Positions 35,647-43,466 of a DNA stretch of 64,000 nt are shown here, one piece after another. The DNA is taken from the NCBI GenBank assembly GCA_965242605.1, contig CBDESS010000002.1, positions 716,478 through 780,477 of the forward strand, in the 5' to 3' direction. A program made the position numbers and the translations under genes. A model generated the notes under the pieces. It was given only the letters and a program-made list of their open reading frames with translations, did not search any database and was not told the DNA's origin. Source of the stretch: JAAXHF01 sp965242605 (GTDB taxonomy: Bacteria; Desulfobacterota; Binatia; Bin18). Each line of letters starts with the position of its first letter. The first letter of the stretch is position 1.

Positions 35647-35972
35647 GTTGCAACGCCAGTCCGGTGTTGGGGGGCGGTGTCACGTTTGACACCAACCCGG
35701 TGGACAAACAATACAACGTTGCAACGCCAGTCCGGTGTTGGGGGGCGGTGTCACCCCAACCTGATCCTGTTCAAGGCTGGGGAGGTCCAGGAGTTGCAAC
35801 GCCAGTCCGGTGTTGGGGGGCGGTGTCACTGCATAAGAGGCCCGGTTATGGAGCTTGAGATGAGTTGCACTGTCAGTCCGGTGTTGGGGAGTGGTGTCAC
35901 TCTCGCCCTGGATGTCCGGGATGTGCAGGGTCGGCGTTGCACGGCCAGTCTGGTGTTGGGAAGTGGTGTCAT
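35647..35972 (+). CRISPR. CRISPR array, five 37-bp repeats and four spacers
   Basis: Repeats lie at 35647-35683, 35718-35754, 35793-35829, 35864-35900 and 35936-35972. The first three are identical: they begin GTTGCAACGCCAGTCCGG and end TGTTGGGGGGCGGTGTCAC. Repeat 4 has 5 changes and repeat 5 has 7, so decay is at the right end and the leader is on the nuclease side, giving plus-strand transcription. Spacers are 34, 38, 34 and 35 bp (35684-35717, 35755-35792, 35830-35863, 35901-35935) and mutually unrelated. The last four bases of repeat 5 overlap the stop of the converging Nudix gene. The 5' GTTGCA start resembles repeats of small type V systems. Confidence 0.95.
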
Positions 35973-36394
35973 TTGCTACTACGGTCAAGTTTGCGGAATA
36001 CCTGAACCGTAGCTTGGGCGACCTGGATAAAAACCGGGGCAATAGCGGTCTGGAGGTCGGAGAGCGGAACCCAGCACCGGCGGCGGTCGGTCTCATATGT
36101 CGGACGCTCGCCGGTGAGGCGGGCGGCAAAGAAAAAAAATCGCGCGACGGTCCCGTCGGCCTCATCCGCCAGTTCAAGTTCGGCCAGCAGGCGGCCGACC
36201 TCAACCGTGTAGCCGCTCTCCTCGGCGCATTCGCGGCCGGCGGCCCGCTCCAGGCTCTCTCCCGGCTCAACGGTTCCGACCGGAAAAATCCAGGACTGGG
36301 GGTGTTTGCGGCTGGTGATCAGCAGCACCTCAGGCTCGGCCGTGGCCGTGGGGCGGGTGGCAACCACGCCGGCCTTGGGTGGCGGGGACGGCAT
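35969..36394 (-). CDS. Nudix hydrolase
   Basis: A 141-residue Nudix-fold protein with a full Nudix box: G-x5-E-x7-RE-x2-EE-x-G in GTVEPGESLERAAGRECAEE then SGY. The substrate is a nucleoside diphosphate linked to some moiety, not identifiable here. Its stop codon overlaps the last CRISPR repeat. It follows the molybdopterin-fold gene by 3 bp. Confidence 0.9.
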   Translation of the reverse strand: MPSPPPKAGVVATRPTATAEPEVLLITSRKHPQSWIFPVGTVEPGESLERAAGRECAEESGYTVEVGRLLAELELADEADGTVARFFFFAARLTGERPTYETDRRRCWVPLSDLQTAIAPVFIQVAQATVQVFRKLDRSSK

Positions 36395-36397
36395 GGA

Positions 36398-36883
36398 CTA
36401 GTCGCCGGGCAGGCGCTCATGGCCCGGCTGTTCGTGGTGCTCCCGGTGCGCCGCCGGGCCGCTCGGGCGGACATCCCGGCCGGGTTTCCGGCTCAGGTGC
36501 AGGCGACCGAGACATTTGACGTTGGCGCACGCGTCAACCTCGCCGGCTGCGCACTCCTCGACATTGGGAAGAAAAAAGCGAAACGGCCCGCCTTTTGTGG
36601 CCGGCAACGGTCTGTCGCCCAGCCGATAGGCCACAATGGCGTCCCGGACTGCGGCGAGCGGCAGGCTGGCCGAAAAGGTCCCGTCGCTGGACTCCAGGGT
36701 CACATAGTGAACGCGGTCTTTGGGGCCAACCCGGTCAAGCAAGGAGCGCAGACGAACGCCGCCACCGTCTCGGCCAGGGATGAACTGCCCGACATCATCA
36801 ACTTGGCCGGGCAGGCGGGTGAGCTCGTCAAAGCTGAAATCTTGCGGGCTGGAGACCTCACCTTCTATGCGGAGTTGTGTCAT
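36398..36883 (-). CDS. Small molybdopterin-binding-fold (sulfite oxidase-like) protein
   Basis: A 161-residue protein resembling the oxidoreductase molybdopterin-binding domain: LRIEGEVSSPQDFSFDELTR, VTLESSDGTFSASLPLAAV, and KGGPFRFFLPN. There is no signal peptide, so it is cytoplasmic. The conserved Cys that binds molybdenum in sulfite oxidases is not in its usual place, so activity is doubtful. The C-terminus has several Cys (EECAAGEVDACANVKC) and a His-rich tail. Overlap-free pairing with the Nudix gene suggests one transcript. Confidence 0.7.
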   Translation of the reverse strand: MTQLRIEGEVSSPQDFSFDELTRLPGQVDDVGQFIPGRDGGGVRLRSLLDRVGPKDRVHYVTLESSDGTFSASLPLAAVRDAIVAYRLGDRPLPATKGGPFRFFLPNVEECAAGEVDACANVKCLGRLHLSRKPGRDVRPSGPAAHREHHEQPGHERLPGD

Positions 36884-36970
36884 GTTCTCGTCTCCTGAGG
36901 GGCAGGCATGTTGCTCGGTGGAGCTTATAGCAAGAAGCGACTCCCGAGGAAAGGCCGGCCCAAAACAGAC

Positions 36971-38566
36971 CTAGAGCGGGTAGCGCTCCCGCAGCAGGGT
37001 GGCGGCTTTGACCAGTACGGCGAGTTTGTGCTCGGCCTGCTGGGCCGACACAATCGGGTTATCGGCAAAGGTGGCAAAGCCGCAGTCTGGGTTGAGCAGT
37101 ACCCGCTGCGGACCAAACAGGCTGACGGCCCGCTCGGCCCTGCTCAGGACCTCTTTGACGCTTTCTGTGCCTTGGCGCTTCTGGTTGACCACGCCGACGC
37201 CAATGCGCGCCTCGGCCGGCAGCGCCGTGAGGATGCCCATATCGCCGGCCCGGGGCGTACACATCTCAAGGAAAAACGTGCCCACCGGCAGCTTTTGCAA
37301 CAGCGGGATGAGCGGGCCGTAGTCACCTGAGAGGGCTACGCTCTCGTCCGGGCTCCAGTTACCGCGACAGATATGCAGGGCCAGGCGCTCCCGCGGCAGA
37401 CCGGTGACGAGCTGCTGGATGAGCGACTCGGCAAACGCCAGCTCGGCCGCCGGCCCGCGTTTTTCTCCCAGCGCGCCGCACATAAAGCTGCGGTTGCTGA
37501 TTGTGCCGCTGAAGACGACCTCGGTCAGGACCGGCTCATCAAGCTGGACGAGGGACACGCCGGCGGCTAGCAGCGCGTGGATTTCCTCGCGCAGGACCCG
37601 AACAATGTCGGTGGCCAAGTCTTCGCGGGTGGCGTAGGCCCGGTCTGCAATGCACTCCATCCACATTGTGCGGGTCAGCAGGTAGGGGCCGGGCAGGGCG
37701 ATCTTGACCGGTGCGGCGGTCAGCTGCCGCAAAAAATCGGCCTCGTGAACGGCCAGCGAGCGGCTACGACCCAGGCGACTGAACACCGCGGGATGACGGA
37801 CCTTGCCGGCCGGCACGTCAAGGGCGCGCAGCTCGCGCTCAAACTCGTCCGGGTCATCGACATAGGGCAGGAGGTCGGTGATGGGGATGAGCTGACAGTT
37901 GTCGAGCAGGCCGCCGACAAAGCTGGCGTAGTTGTCGCGTCGCTGCTCACCGTCGGTCACGACCTGGACCCCGGCCCGCTGCTGGGCGGCCACCGCCAGC
38001 CGCACCGCGTCTTCCGCGGTGTGGGTAAACTCTTCGTCCGACATCCGTCCTTCGAGATGGTCGCCAAGCGCCCGCAGCAGCCACCGCGGACGCGGCCAAC
38101 TGCCGATGTTCATGACCGACAGGGGAGGGATGGCCGGGGCCGGCTGGGGGGCCGGCAGCTCAGTAGGAATGACCACCTGTGTGATCGGCTGGGTGATTGG
38201 GGCCGGTTGTCGGTCGGCCCGGGGCGTTCGCGCCTGTTTCCTGGAGTTCCTGCTGGACTTCTTGCTGGATTTCCCGGCGGCCTCTACGGCCGGCCTGTGT
38301 TCGGCCGGCGTGTGATACGGCCCTTTGGAGACCAGAAAGCTGTTCTGCTGGCCGCGGCGGATATGGGAGACCAGCTCATTCCTGGTCAGCCGGCACCAGG
38401 CCGGCAGGTCTTCAACAACGGAGGATTCGGTGGACAAGATTTCGAGCAGCTGGCCCGGAATCAGCGGGTCGATATGCTTGCGGATCAGCAGCAGCAGGCC
38501 ACTCCCGCAGTCGAGGTCGCCGCCATCAAAGCTGGCGTGTGGCTGATGGGGGTGCTGCTCGTCCAT
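36971..38566 (-). CDS. TusA-like domain fused to cobalamin-independent methionine synthase (MetE C-terminal) domain
   Basis: A 531-residue two-part protein. Residues 12-82 follow the TusA sulfur-carrier pattern (FDGGDLDCGSG, ending VEDLPAWCRLTRNELVSHI and FLVSKG), with Cys20 where TusA has the sulfur-carrying Cys of CPxP. A basic/Pro-rich linker (83-145) leads to a MetE catalytic barrel with zinc ligands His398 and Cys400 (LALHICRGN), Glu434 (FFLEM) and Cys495 (NPDCG). The MetE N-terminal half is absent. This domain transfers methyl groups to a thiol such as homocysteine. ATG at 38566 follows AGGAG; the upstream GTG adds three residues. It lies 30 bp after a DsrE-like gene and opposite metYXW, so a role in methionine formation is inferred. 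Confidence 0.88.
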   Translation of the reverse strand: MDEQHPHQPHASFDGGDLDCGSGLLLLIRKHIDPLIPGQLLEILSTESSVVEDLPAWCRLTRNELVSHIRRGQQNSFLVSKGPYHTPAEHRPAVEAAGKSSKKSSRNSRKQARTPRADRQPAPITQPITQVVIPTELPAPQPAPAIPPLSVMNIGSWPRPRWLLRALGDHLEGRMSDEEFTHTAEDAVRLAVAAQQRAGVQVVTDGEQRRDNYASFVGGLLDNCQLIPITDLLPYVDDPDEFERELRALDVPAGKVRHPAVFSRLGRSRSLAVHEADFLRQLTAAPVKIALPGPYLLTRTMWMECIADRAYATREDLATDIVRVLREEIHALLAAGVSLVQLDEPVLTEVVFSGTISNRSFMCGALGEKRGPAAELAFAESLIQQLVTGLPRERLALHICRGNWSPDESVALSGDYGPLIPLLQKLPVGTFFLEMCTPRAGDMGILTALPAEARIGVGVVNQKRQGTESVKEVLSRAERAVSLFGPQRVLLNPDCGFATFADNPIVSAQQAEHKLAVLVKAATLLRERYPL

Positions 38567-38596
38567 TACCCTCACTCCTGTCTTGCGGCGAGCCGG

Positions 38597-38959
38597 TTAG
38601 TACGATACGCACGGCGTGCCGTCGGCTAGATACTCAACCAGCTTGGCCCCCCCGACGATGGTCGCTCCGGCGACAAGTTTGCTCTCGTTGAGGCCTCGTC
38701 GCTTGAAGCACGGCGAGCACACATAGATCGCGCCGCCGGCCTCGACATAGTTGGTCATCAGCTCTCCGAGGGGCAGGAAACCGTCTTCGTGGATGTCATC
38801 GGCATAGCCGGCGACGGCTAGGCGCACCCCTTCGGTACTCAGAAACACCAGGGTGTCCTGGTCGGAGCCGACCGAGGCGTTGGCGATCACAAAGGCCACC
38901 GTGGCCTTGTCCGGGTTGTCTTTGGCGTGGGTCAGAGAAACACAGAACTTGCCTGGCAT
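38597..38959 (-). CDS. DsrE-like sulfur-relay protein
   Basis: A 120-residue DsrE/DsrF-fold protein (KFCVSLTHAKDNPDKATVA, ASVGSDQDTLVFLSTEGVRLA) with cysteines in IYVCSPCFKRRGL at the site where DsrE proteins carry sulfur. ATG at 38959 has GGAGG 6 nt upstream; a longer in-frame ORF lacks support. It heads the minus-strand unit with the TusA-MetE fusion, and DsrE and TusA types are known partners in sulfur transfer. Confidence 0.9.
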   Translation of the reverse strand: MPGKFCVSLTHAKDNPDKATVAFVIANASVGSDQDTLVFLSTEGVRLAVAGYADDIHEDGFLPLGELMTNYVEAGGAIYVCSPCFKRRGLNESKLVAGATIVGGAKLVEYLADGTPCVSY

Positions 38960-39033
38960 GAGCGTCCTCCTTGCAGGGTGTGTGGGGCGCATCATAGCCA
39001 GCCGGGCGGGGTCCTGCAATGCGTGGCTCACCC

Positions 39034-39063
39034 TTGCCGGGCCCGGCCTTCTCCGGCTATACT
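39034..39063 (+). promoter_or_regulatory. Predicted sigma-70 promoter of metYXW
   Basis: TTGCCG (39034-39039), an 18-bp spacer and TATACT (39058-39063). The predicted start falls near 39070, within the left arm of the inverted repeat described next. Confidence 0.65.
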
Positions 39064-39115
39064 CCTGATGCTGGTTCCTGACTACGACCGGCCACTGTCA
39101 GGAACCAGCATCGGG
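39064..39115 (+). promoter_or_regulatory. Long inverted repeat at the metY transcription start
   Basis: GATGCTGGTTCCTGAC (39067-39082) and GTCAGGAACCAGCATC (39097-39112) are perfect complements with a 14-nt loop; flanking bases extend the stem to 19 bp with one G-U pair. It directly abuts the -10 box and lies 38 bp before the metY ATG. It may be an operator for a dimeric regulator or a 5' mRNA hairpin controlling methionine genes. It does not match a riboswitch that I can recognise. Confidence 0.75.
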
Positions 39116-39152
39116 CAGCCTCCAGGCTCCACACCACACGGGAGAACAGCGC

Positions 39153-40442
39153 ATGAGTGCCACACGCGATCGCCAATACGGATTCAGCACCCGTCAGCTG
39201 CACGCCGGCCACGAGCCCGAGCCGACCACCGGCAGCCGGGCAGTACCCATCTACCACACCACGAGCTATCAGTTCAAAAACACCCGGCATGCGGCCGACC
39301 TGTTTGCCCTCAAAGAGCCGGGCAATATCTACACCCGCATCATGAATCCGACCAACGATGTCCTGGAGCAACGCTTGGCCTCGCTCGAAGGCGGGGTCGG
39401 AGCCCTGGTTGCCAGCAGCGGACACGCGGCCCAGATGATGGCCATCATGGCCCTGTGCGGCCAGGGCGACCATATTGTGAGCAGTAGTCGCCTCTACGGC
39501 GGGACGTATAACCAGTTTGCCCACACCTTTCCGCGCATGGGGATTACCACGACCTTTGTTGACCCAACCAGACCCGAGGAGTTTGCCGCCGCGGTCCAGC
39601 CCAACACCAAACTTCTCTACGGCGAGACCCTGGGCAACCCGGACATTACCGTCTTTCCGTTTGACGAGGTGTCGGAAGTGTCACGCGCCTGTCATATCCC
39701 GGTCATGATCGACAATACCTTTGCCACGCCCTACCTGTGCCGGCCGTTTGAGTGGGGGGCGCATATTGTCACCCACAGCACGACCAAGTTTCTGAGCGGC
39801 CACGGCACGGCTATTGGCGGGGCGATTGTTGACAGCGGCAATTTTGACTGGCGCAGCGGACGCTTCGCCAATTTTACCCAGCCGGACCTCTCCTATCATG
39901 GTCTGGTGTACGCCGACCTCGGTGCCCCGGCCATGATTGTCAAGTCTCGGGTGCAGGTCCTGCGCGATGTGGGCGGCTGCCAAGCCCCGTTCGATACCTT
40001 TACCACGCTGATCGGGGTTGAGACGCTGAGTCTGCGCATGGAACGCCATGTAGACAACGCCCAGCGGGTGGCCGAGTTTCTCGACGCCCATCCTGGGGTC
40101 AGCGCGGTTGCCTTTCCCGGCTTGGCCAGTCATCCAGACCACGCCAAAGCCAAAAAATATCTGCCCAGAGGTGCCGGCTCGATCCTGGGCTTTCGGATCA
40201 GGGGCGGGCGCGCAGCCGGCCAGACTTTTATCAACAGCCTCCAACTCCACAGCCATGTGGCCAATGTCGGGGATGCCAAGAGCTTGGCCATTCACCCGGC
40301 CAGCACGACCCACAGCCAACTCAACGAAGACGAGCTGCTGAGCGCCGGGGTCTCGCCCGATTTCGTCCGGCTGAGTGTCGGCATAGAAGACCTTGACGAT
40401 ATTGTGTGGGACCTTGACCAGGCGCTCGCCGCCGCCCGCTGA
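39153..40442 (+). CDS. metY: O-acetylhomoserine aminocarboxypropyltransferase (sulfhydrylase)
   Basis: A 429-residue Cys/Met-metabolism PLP enzyme making homocysteine from O-acetylhomoserine and sulfide. Motifs are GFSTRQLHAGHEPEP, RIMNPTNDVLEQRLA, and the PLP Lys in HSTTKFLSGHGTAIGG. Length (about 430) fits MetY rather than MetB/MetZ (about 390). It is first in metYXW, and has ACGGGAG before the ATG. Confidence 0.93.
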   Translation: MSATRDRQYGFSTRQLHAGHEPEPTTGSRAVPIYHTTSYQFKNTRHAADLFALKEPGNIYTRIMNPTNDVLEQRLASLEGGVGALVASSGHAAQMMAIMALCGQGDHIVSSSRLYGGTYNQFAHTFPRMGITTTFVDPTRPEEFAAAVQPNTKLLYGETLGNPDITVFPFDEVSEVSRACHIPVMIDNTFATPYLCRPFEWGAHIVTHSTTKFLSGHGTAIGGAIVDSGNFDWRSGRFANFTQPDLSYHGLVYADLGAPAMIVKSRVQVLRDVGGCQAPFDTFTTLIGVETLSLRMERHVDNAQRVAEFLDAHPGVSAVAFPGLASHPDHAKAKKYLPRGAGSILGFRIRGGRAAGQTFINSLQLHSHVANVGDAKSLAIHPASTTHSQLNEDELLSAGVSPDFVRLSVGIEDLDDIVWDLDQALAAAR

Positions 40443-40490
40443 ACCGAGGCCCTGCTTCTGCGCCTCGACAGTGCCTGACCGGGACGACCC

Positions 40491-41702
40491 ATGAGCAGCA
40501 CCGGCTCTGTCGGCATTGTTCAGCCGCACACCCTCACCCTTACCCAGCAGCAGCCGTTTCCGCTCGACAGCGGGGCGACGCTCAGCCCAGTGACCCTGGC
40601 CTATGAGACCTATGGCCGGCTGAACGCCGACCGCTCTAACGCCATTCTGGTGACCCACGCACTGAGCGGCAGCGCCCACGCTGCCGGGGACTCTGGTGCT
40701 GAGGAGAGCCGTCTGGGCTGGTGGGACGACTGCATTGGACCGGGCAAGGCTTTTGATACCGACCGCTTCTTTGTCATCTGTAGCAATGTGCTGGGCGGCT
40801 GTTACGGCTCAACCGGCCCGGCTCACCTTGACCCGGCCAGCGGGACGCCCTACGGCATGCGTTTCCCGGTGGTGACCATAGGGGACATGGTCCGCGGCCA
40901 GGTCCGGCTGGTGGACCACCTGGAGATCGACCGGCTGCTGTGCGTGGCCGGCGGCTCAATGGGCGGAATGCAGGCCCTGGAGTGGGCGGCCACCCATCCC
41001 GGGCGCGTCCGGGCGGCCATTCCGATCGCCACCACCGCCCACCACAGCCCGATGCTGATCGCCCTGAGCGAGGTCGGCCGCCAAGCCATTTATGCCGACC
41101 CGGCCTGGAAGAGCGGCGATTACTATACCGCGCAGGTCAAGCCTGACGCCGGGCTGGCCGTCGCCCGGATGGTCGGCCACATCACCTATCTGAGTGAAGA
41201 GTCCATGCAGCAAAAGTTTGGCCGTCGTTTGCAGGACCGCGTCCGCTACGGCTATGAGTTCCGGACCGAGTTTCAGGTCGAGAGCTATCTGAAATACAAG
41301 GGCAATAATTTTACCCGGCGGTTTGACGCCAACAGCTACCTGTATATCACCAAGGCGATGGACTATTTTGACCTGAGTGCCCGGACCGGGTCGCTGGCCG
41401 CGGCCTTCGCCAACTCCGCGTCCCTCAAGTATCTGGTCGTCAGTTTTACGAGCGACTGGCTCTATCCGAGCTATCACAGCAAAGAGCTGGTCAGCGCGCT
41501 GACCGCGGCCGGGGCCGATGTCACCTATCTCGATGTCCAAAGCTCGTGGGGGCACGACGCCTTTCTACTCGAAGTCGAGACCATGACCAGTCTCCTCGGC
41601 AGTTTTCTTGACCGCCTCGCCCGGGCCGAGGGCATCATCTTGCCCGCCCCGTCGCCCCCAACGCCGACCCGCGACCGCAAGAAGACCCGGGTGGCCGCAT
41701 GA
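40491..41702 (+). CDS. metX: Homoserine O-acyltransferase
   Basis: A 403-residue alpha/beta-hydrolase-fold acyltransferase that activates homoserine for MetY. The nucleophile Ser is in VAGGSMGGMQALEW, the catalytic Asp lies near TSDWLYPS and the His in SSWGHDAFLLE. NVLGGCYGSTGP is typical. Acetyl versus succinyl donor is not settled, but pairing with MetY suggests acetyl. Confidence 0.95.
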   Translation: MSSTGSVGIVQPHTLTLTQQQPFPLDSGATLSPVTLAYETYGRLNADRSNAILVTHALSGSAHAAGDSGAEESRLGWWDDCIGPGKAFDTDRFFVICSNVLGGCYGSTGPAHLDPASGTPYGMRFPVVTIGDMVRGQVRLVDHLEIDRLLCVAGGSMGGMQALEWAATHPGRVRAAIPIATTAHHSPMLIALSEVGRQAIYADPAWKSGDYYTAQVKPDAGLAVARMVGHITYLSEESMQQKFGRRLQDRVRYGYEFRTEFQVESYLKYKGNNFTRRFDANSYLYITKAMDYFDLSARTGSLAAAFANSASLKYLVVSFTSDWLYPSYHSKELVSALTAAGADVTYLDVQSSWGHDAFLLEVETMTSLLGSFLDRLARAEGIILPAPSPPTPTRDRKKTRVAA

Positions 41703-41757
41703 GCACACCGCAGCCTCCGGCCGGCCGGTGCGCCGCCCTCCGCCCCCAAGCCGCGCT

Positions 41758-42360
41758 GTGAGCCCTGTCAGCCTGCGCTCCGACTTGCTCGTCATTGCCG
41801 ACCTCGTTCCCCGCGGGGTCCGGGTTCTTGACCTCGGCTGTGGAGACGGCGCGCTGCTGGACTATCTCGTCCGTGAGAAAGGCGTCACCGGCCGCGGCAT
41901 TGAGCTGGGTGAGAGCGGGATTCTGACCTGCGTGCGGCGCGGCCTCAGCGTGCGTCAGGGCAACCTCGAAGAGGGCTTGGCCGATTATCCCGAGGCCAGC
42001 TTTGACTATGTGATCCTGAGTCAGACGCTGCCCTTTCTTGACGACCCAGCCATGATTGTGCAAGAGATGCTGCGGGTCGGGAGACAGGCGATTGTCAGTT
42101 TTCCCAACTGGGGCTATTGGCGGTGTCGGCTTGGGTTGCTGTTGACCGGGCGTATCCCGCGGACCTCCGACCTGCCCGAGCGCTGGCATGACGCGCCCCG
42201 CTGGCAGGCGTTTACGGTGGCCGATTTTGGCGACTTTTGTCGGCAGTTGGGGGTCCGCATGACCCACGAGCGCTGTTTGGCCCACAGCCGTCGGCTCAAA
42301 TATGGCCGCTCGAAGAATCTGCGTGCCACCACCGCGGTGTTTACCCTGGAGAAATGCTGA
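41758..42360 (+). CDS. metW: Methionine biosynthesis protein MetW
   Basis: A 200-residue methyltransferase-fold protein usually found with metX: SDLLVIADLVPRGVRVLDLG, followed by CGDGALLDYL and NWGYWRCRLGLLLTGR. MetW is required with MetX for homoserine acylation in several bacteria. GTG at 41758 gives the family N-terminus. A 20-codon ORF begins at the metX stop (ATGA, 41699) and ends overlapping this start (GTGA), so translation may be coupled through it. Confidence 0.92.
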   Translation: MSPVSLRSDLLVIADLVPRGVRVLDLGCGDGALLDYLVREKGVTGRGIELGESGILTCVRRGLSVRQGNLEEGLADYPEASFDYVILSQTLPFLDDPAMIVQEMLRVGRQAIVSFPNWGYWRCRLGLLLTGRIPRTSDLPERWHDAPRWQAFTVADFGDFCRQLGVRMTHERCLAHSRRLKYGRSKNLRATTAVFTLEKC

Positions 42361-42363
42361 GCC

Positions 42364-42395
42364 AAGCGGGGCATCCGGTGCAGGACGCCCCGCTT
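42364..42395. terminator. Bidirectional hairpin between metW and the DyP gene
   Basis: AAGCGGGGC (42364-42372) pairs with GCCCCGCTT (42387-42395); TCC and GGA inside extend the stem to 12 bp with one mismatch. It lies between two converging genes and can serve both; no long T-tract is seen. Confidence 0.65.
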
Positions 42396-42416
42396 GAGTG
42401 TCAGTGGCGTGCCGCC

Positions 42417-43340
42417 TTAGGACAGGGCGTTGTTGAGCGTCTCAAGCGATGGGGCAAAGTAGAACGAGCCGGACGCCGGGTTGCTGTACGAGGTCAGGCG
42501 GTCGCGCTCCTGGCCGTCCATGCCGTACATGGCTCTCATGCGCTCACGCAGCGGTGCCTGAGACTTGCAGAAGGCCATGAAATACAGCCCGACCGTGCCA
42601 TCGTGGAAGGCGTAGGGCGTTGAGCGGCGCGAGATTTCGTCACGCTTGGGCGTACTCTCGTTGCCGGTCCTGCCCTCGCGCAGCTCGTGGTGGGCGAGGT
42701 GGGACGAGGGGGGCAGCGGCGAGAGCTTGGCCGATTCTTCGCCCTTGGTGCGGCCAAAGACCTTTTCCTGTTCATCAACCGGCAGCAGGTTGAAAGCCTC
42801 AAGGTCATGGATCCAGCGTTGGGCGATGATAAAGCTGCCGCCGGCTCCGGGTTGTCCGTCCGGCACGATGGCGACTTCGACATCGCGCTCGGGTGCTGGG
42901 TTGCCGGTCCCGTCCTTGAAGCCGGTCATGTCAAAGGAGTTGCCATAGATGAAGGTCATGGTCTCGCGGGCAACGCGCATGTGTCCCTTGAGGGCCTCGC
43001 GCGCATCGAACTGCGTCTTCCAGACCTTGTCTTTGTCGTCGTGATTGAGCCAGAACAGCAGCTCTTCTTGTGTGCCCTTGGCCTCCTTGCCGCTCCCATC
43101 AATAGACGTGAAGGTTTCGTAGGGCTGAAAATCGCTCGGAACGTCATCGGTCAGGTCCGGCAGCAGGCTGGGGCCAAAGCCGATGGTCAGGTTGATGCTC
43201 TGTGCGTCGCAGTCTTTGCGCAGTTGTGAGATGGCAGACTTGATCACTCCTAAGTCTGCGCCGTCCAGACGGCTCAGATGGACGTACCACTGATGCTTAC
43301 CCATATCCCTGTTCAGTACGGCGGGTTGAGGTGTTGCCAT
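42417..43340 (-). CDS. DyP-type heme peroxidase
   Basis: A 307-residue dye-decolorizing peroxidase. The distal motif GxxDG is in MTGFKDGTGNP; the proximal heme His is probably in SHLAHHELREG, and the distal Arg near SRRSTPYAFHDGTVGLYF. No signal peptide is visible, so it is cytoplasmic or carried in an encapsulin; no encapsulin gene is in the window. Confidence 0.92.
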   Translation of the reverse strand: MATPQPAVLNRDMGKHQWYVHLSRLDGADLGVIKSAISQLRKDCDAQSINLTIGFGPSLLPDLTDDVPSDFQPYETFTSIDGSGKEAKGTQEELLFWLNHDDKDKVWKTQFDAREALKGHMRVARETMTFIYGNSFDMTGFKDGTGNPAPERDVEVAIVPDGQPGAGGSFIIAQRWIHDLEAFNLLPVDEQEKVFGRTKGEESAKLSPLPPSSHLAHHELREGRTGNESTPKRDEISRRSTPYAFHDGTVGLYFMAFCKSQAPLRERMRAMYGMDGQERDRLTSYSNPASGSFYFAPSLETLNNALS

Positions 43341-43466
43341 GTGATCCTCCTCTCAGAATTTCCTATCCCCCTCTTACCCAGCCCAGCCGGGACTGTCAAG
43401 ATTAGTCGCCCAAAACGGCTGGGCGGCGGTGTCTTTTTTCCGACGGTTGGGCTAGAGTCTGGACGT

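Noticed and set aside
35647..35972. Array as a plain tandem repeat of about 71 bp
   Set aside because: Only 37 bp of each unit is conserved; the intervening 34-38 bp are all different, which is the CRISPR pattern.
35559..36012. Open frames crossing the CRISPR array that read as proline/glycine-rich repeat peptides
   Set aside because: They are translations of the CRISPR repeats and spacers; no ribosome-binding site or family resemblance.
39064..39115. Inverted repeat before metY as an intrinsic terminator
   Set aside because: It lies between divergent genes just after a good promoter and has no T-tract, so control of initiation or a 5' hairpin is more likely.
41608..41757. Longer MetW with a 50-residue N-terminal extension
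   Set aside because: The extension is the out-of-frame reading of the metX 3' end; the family N-terminus begins at 41758.
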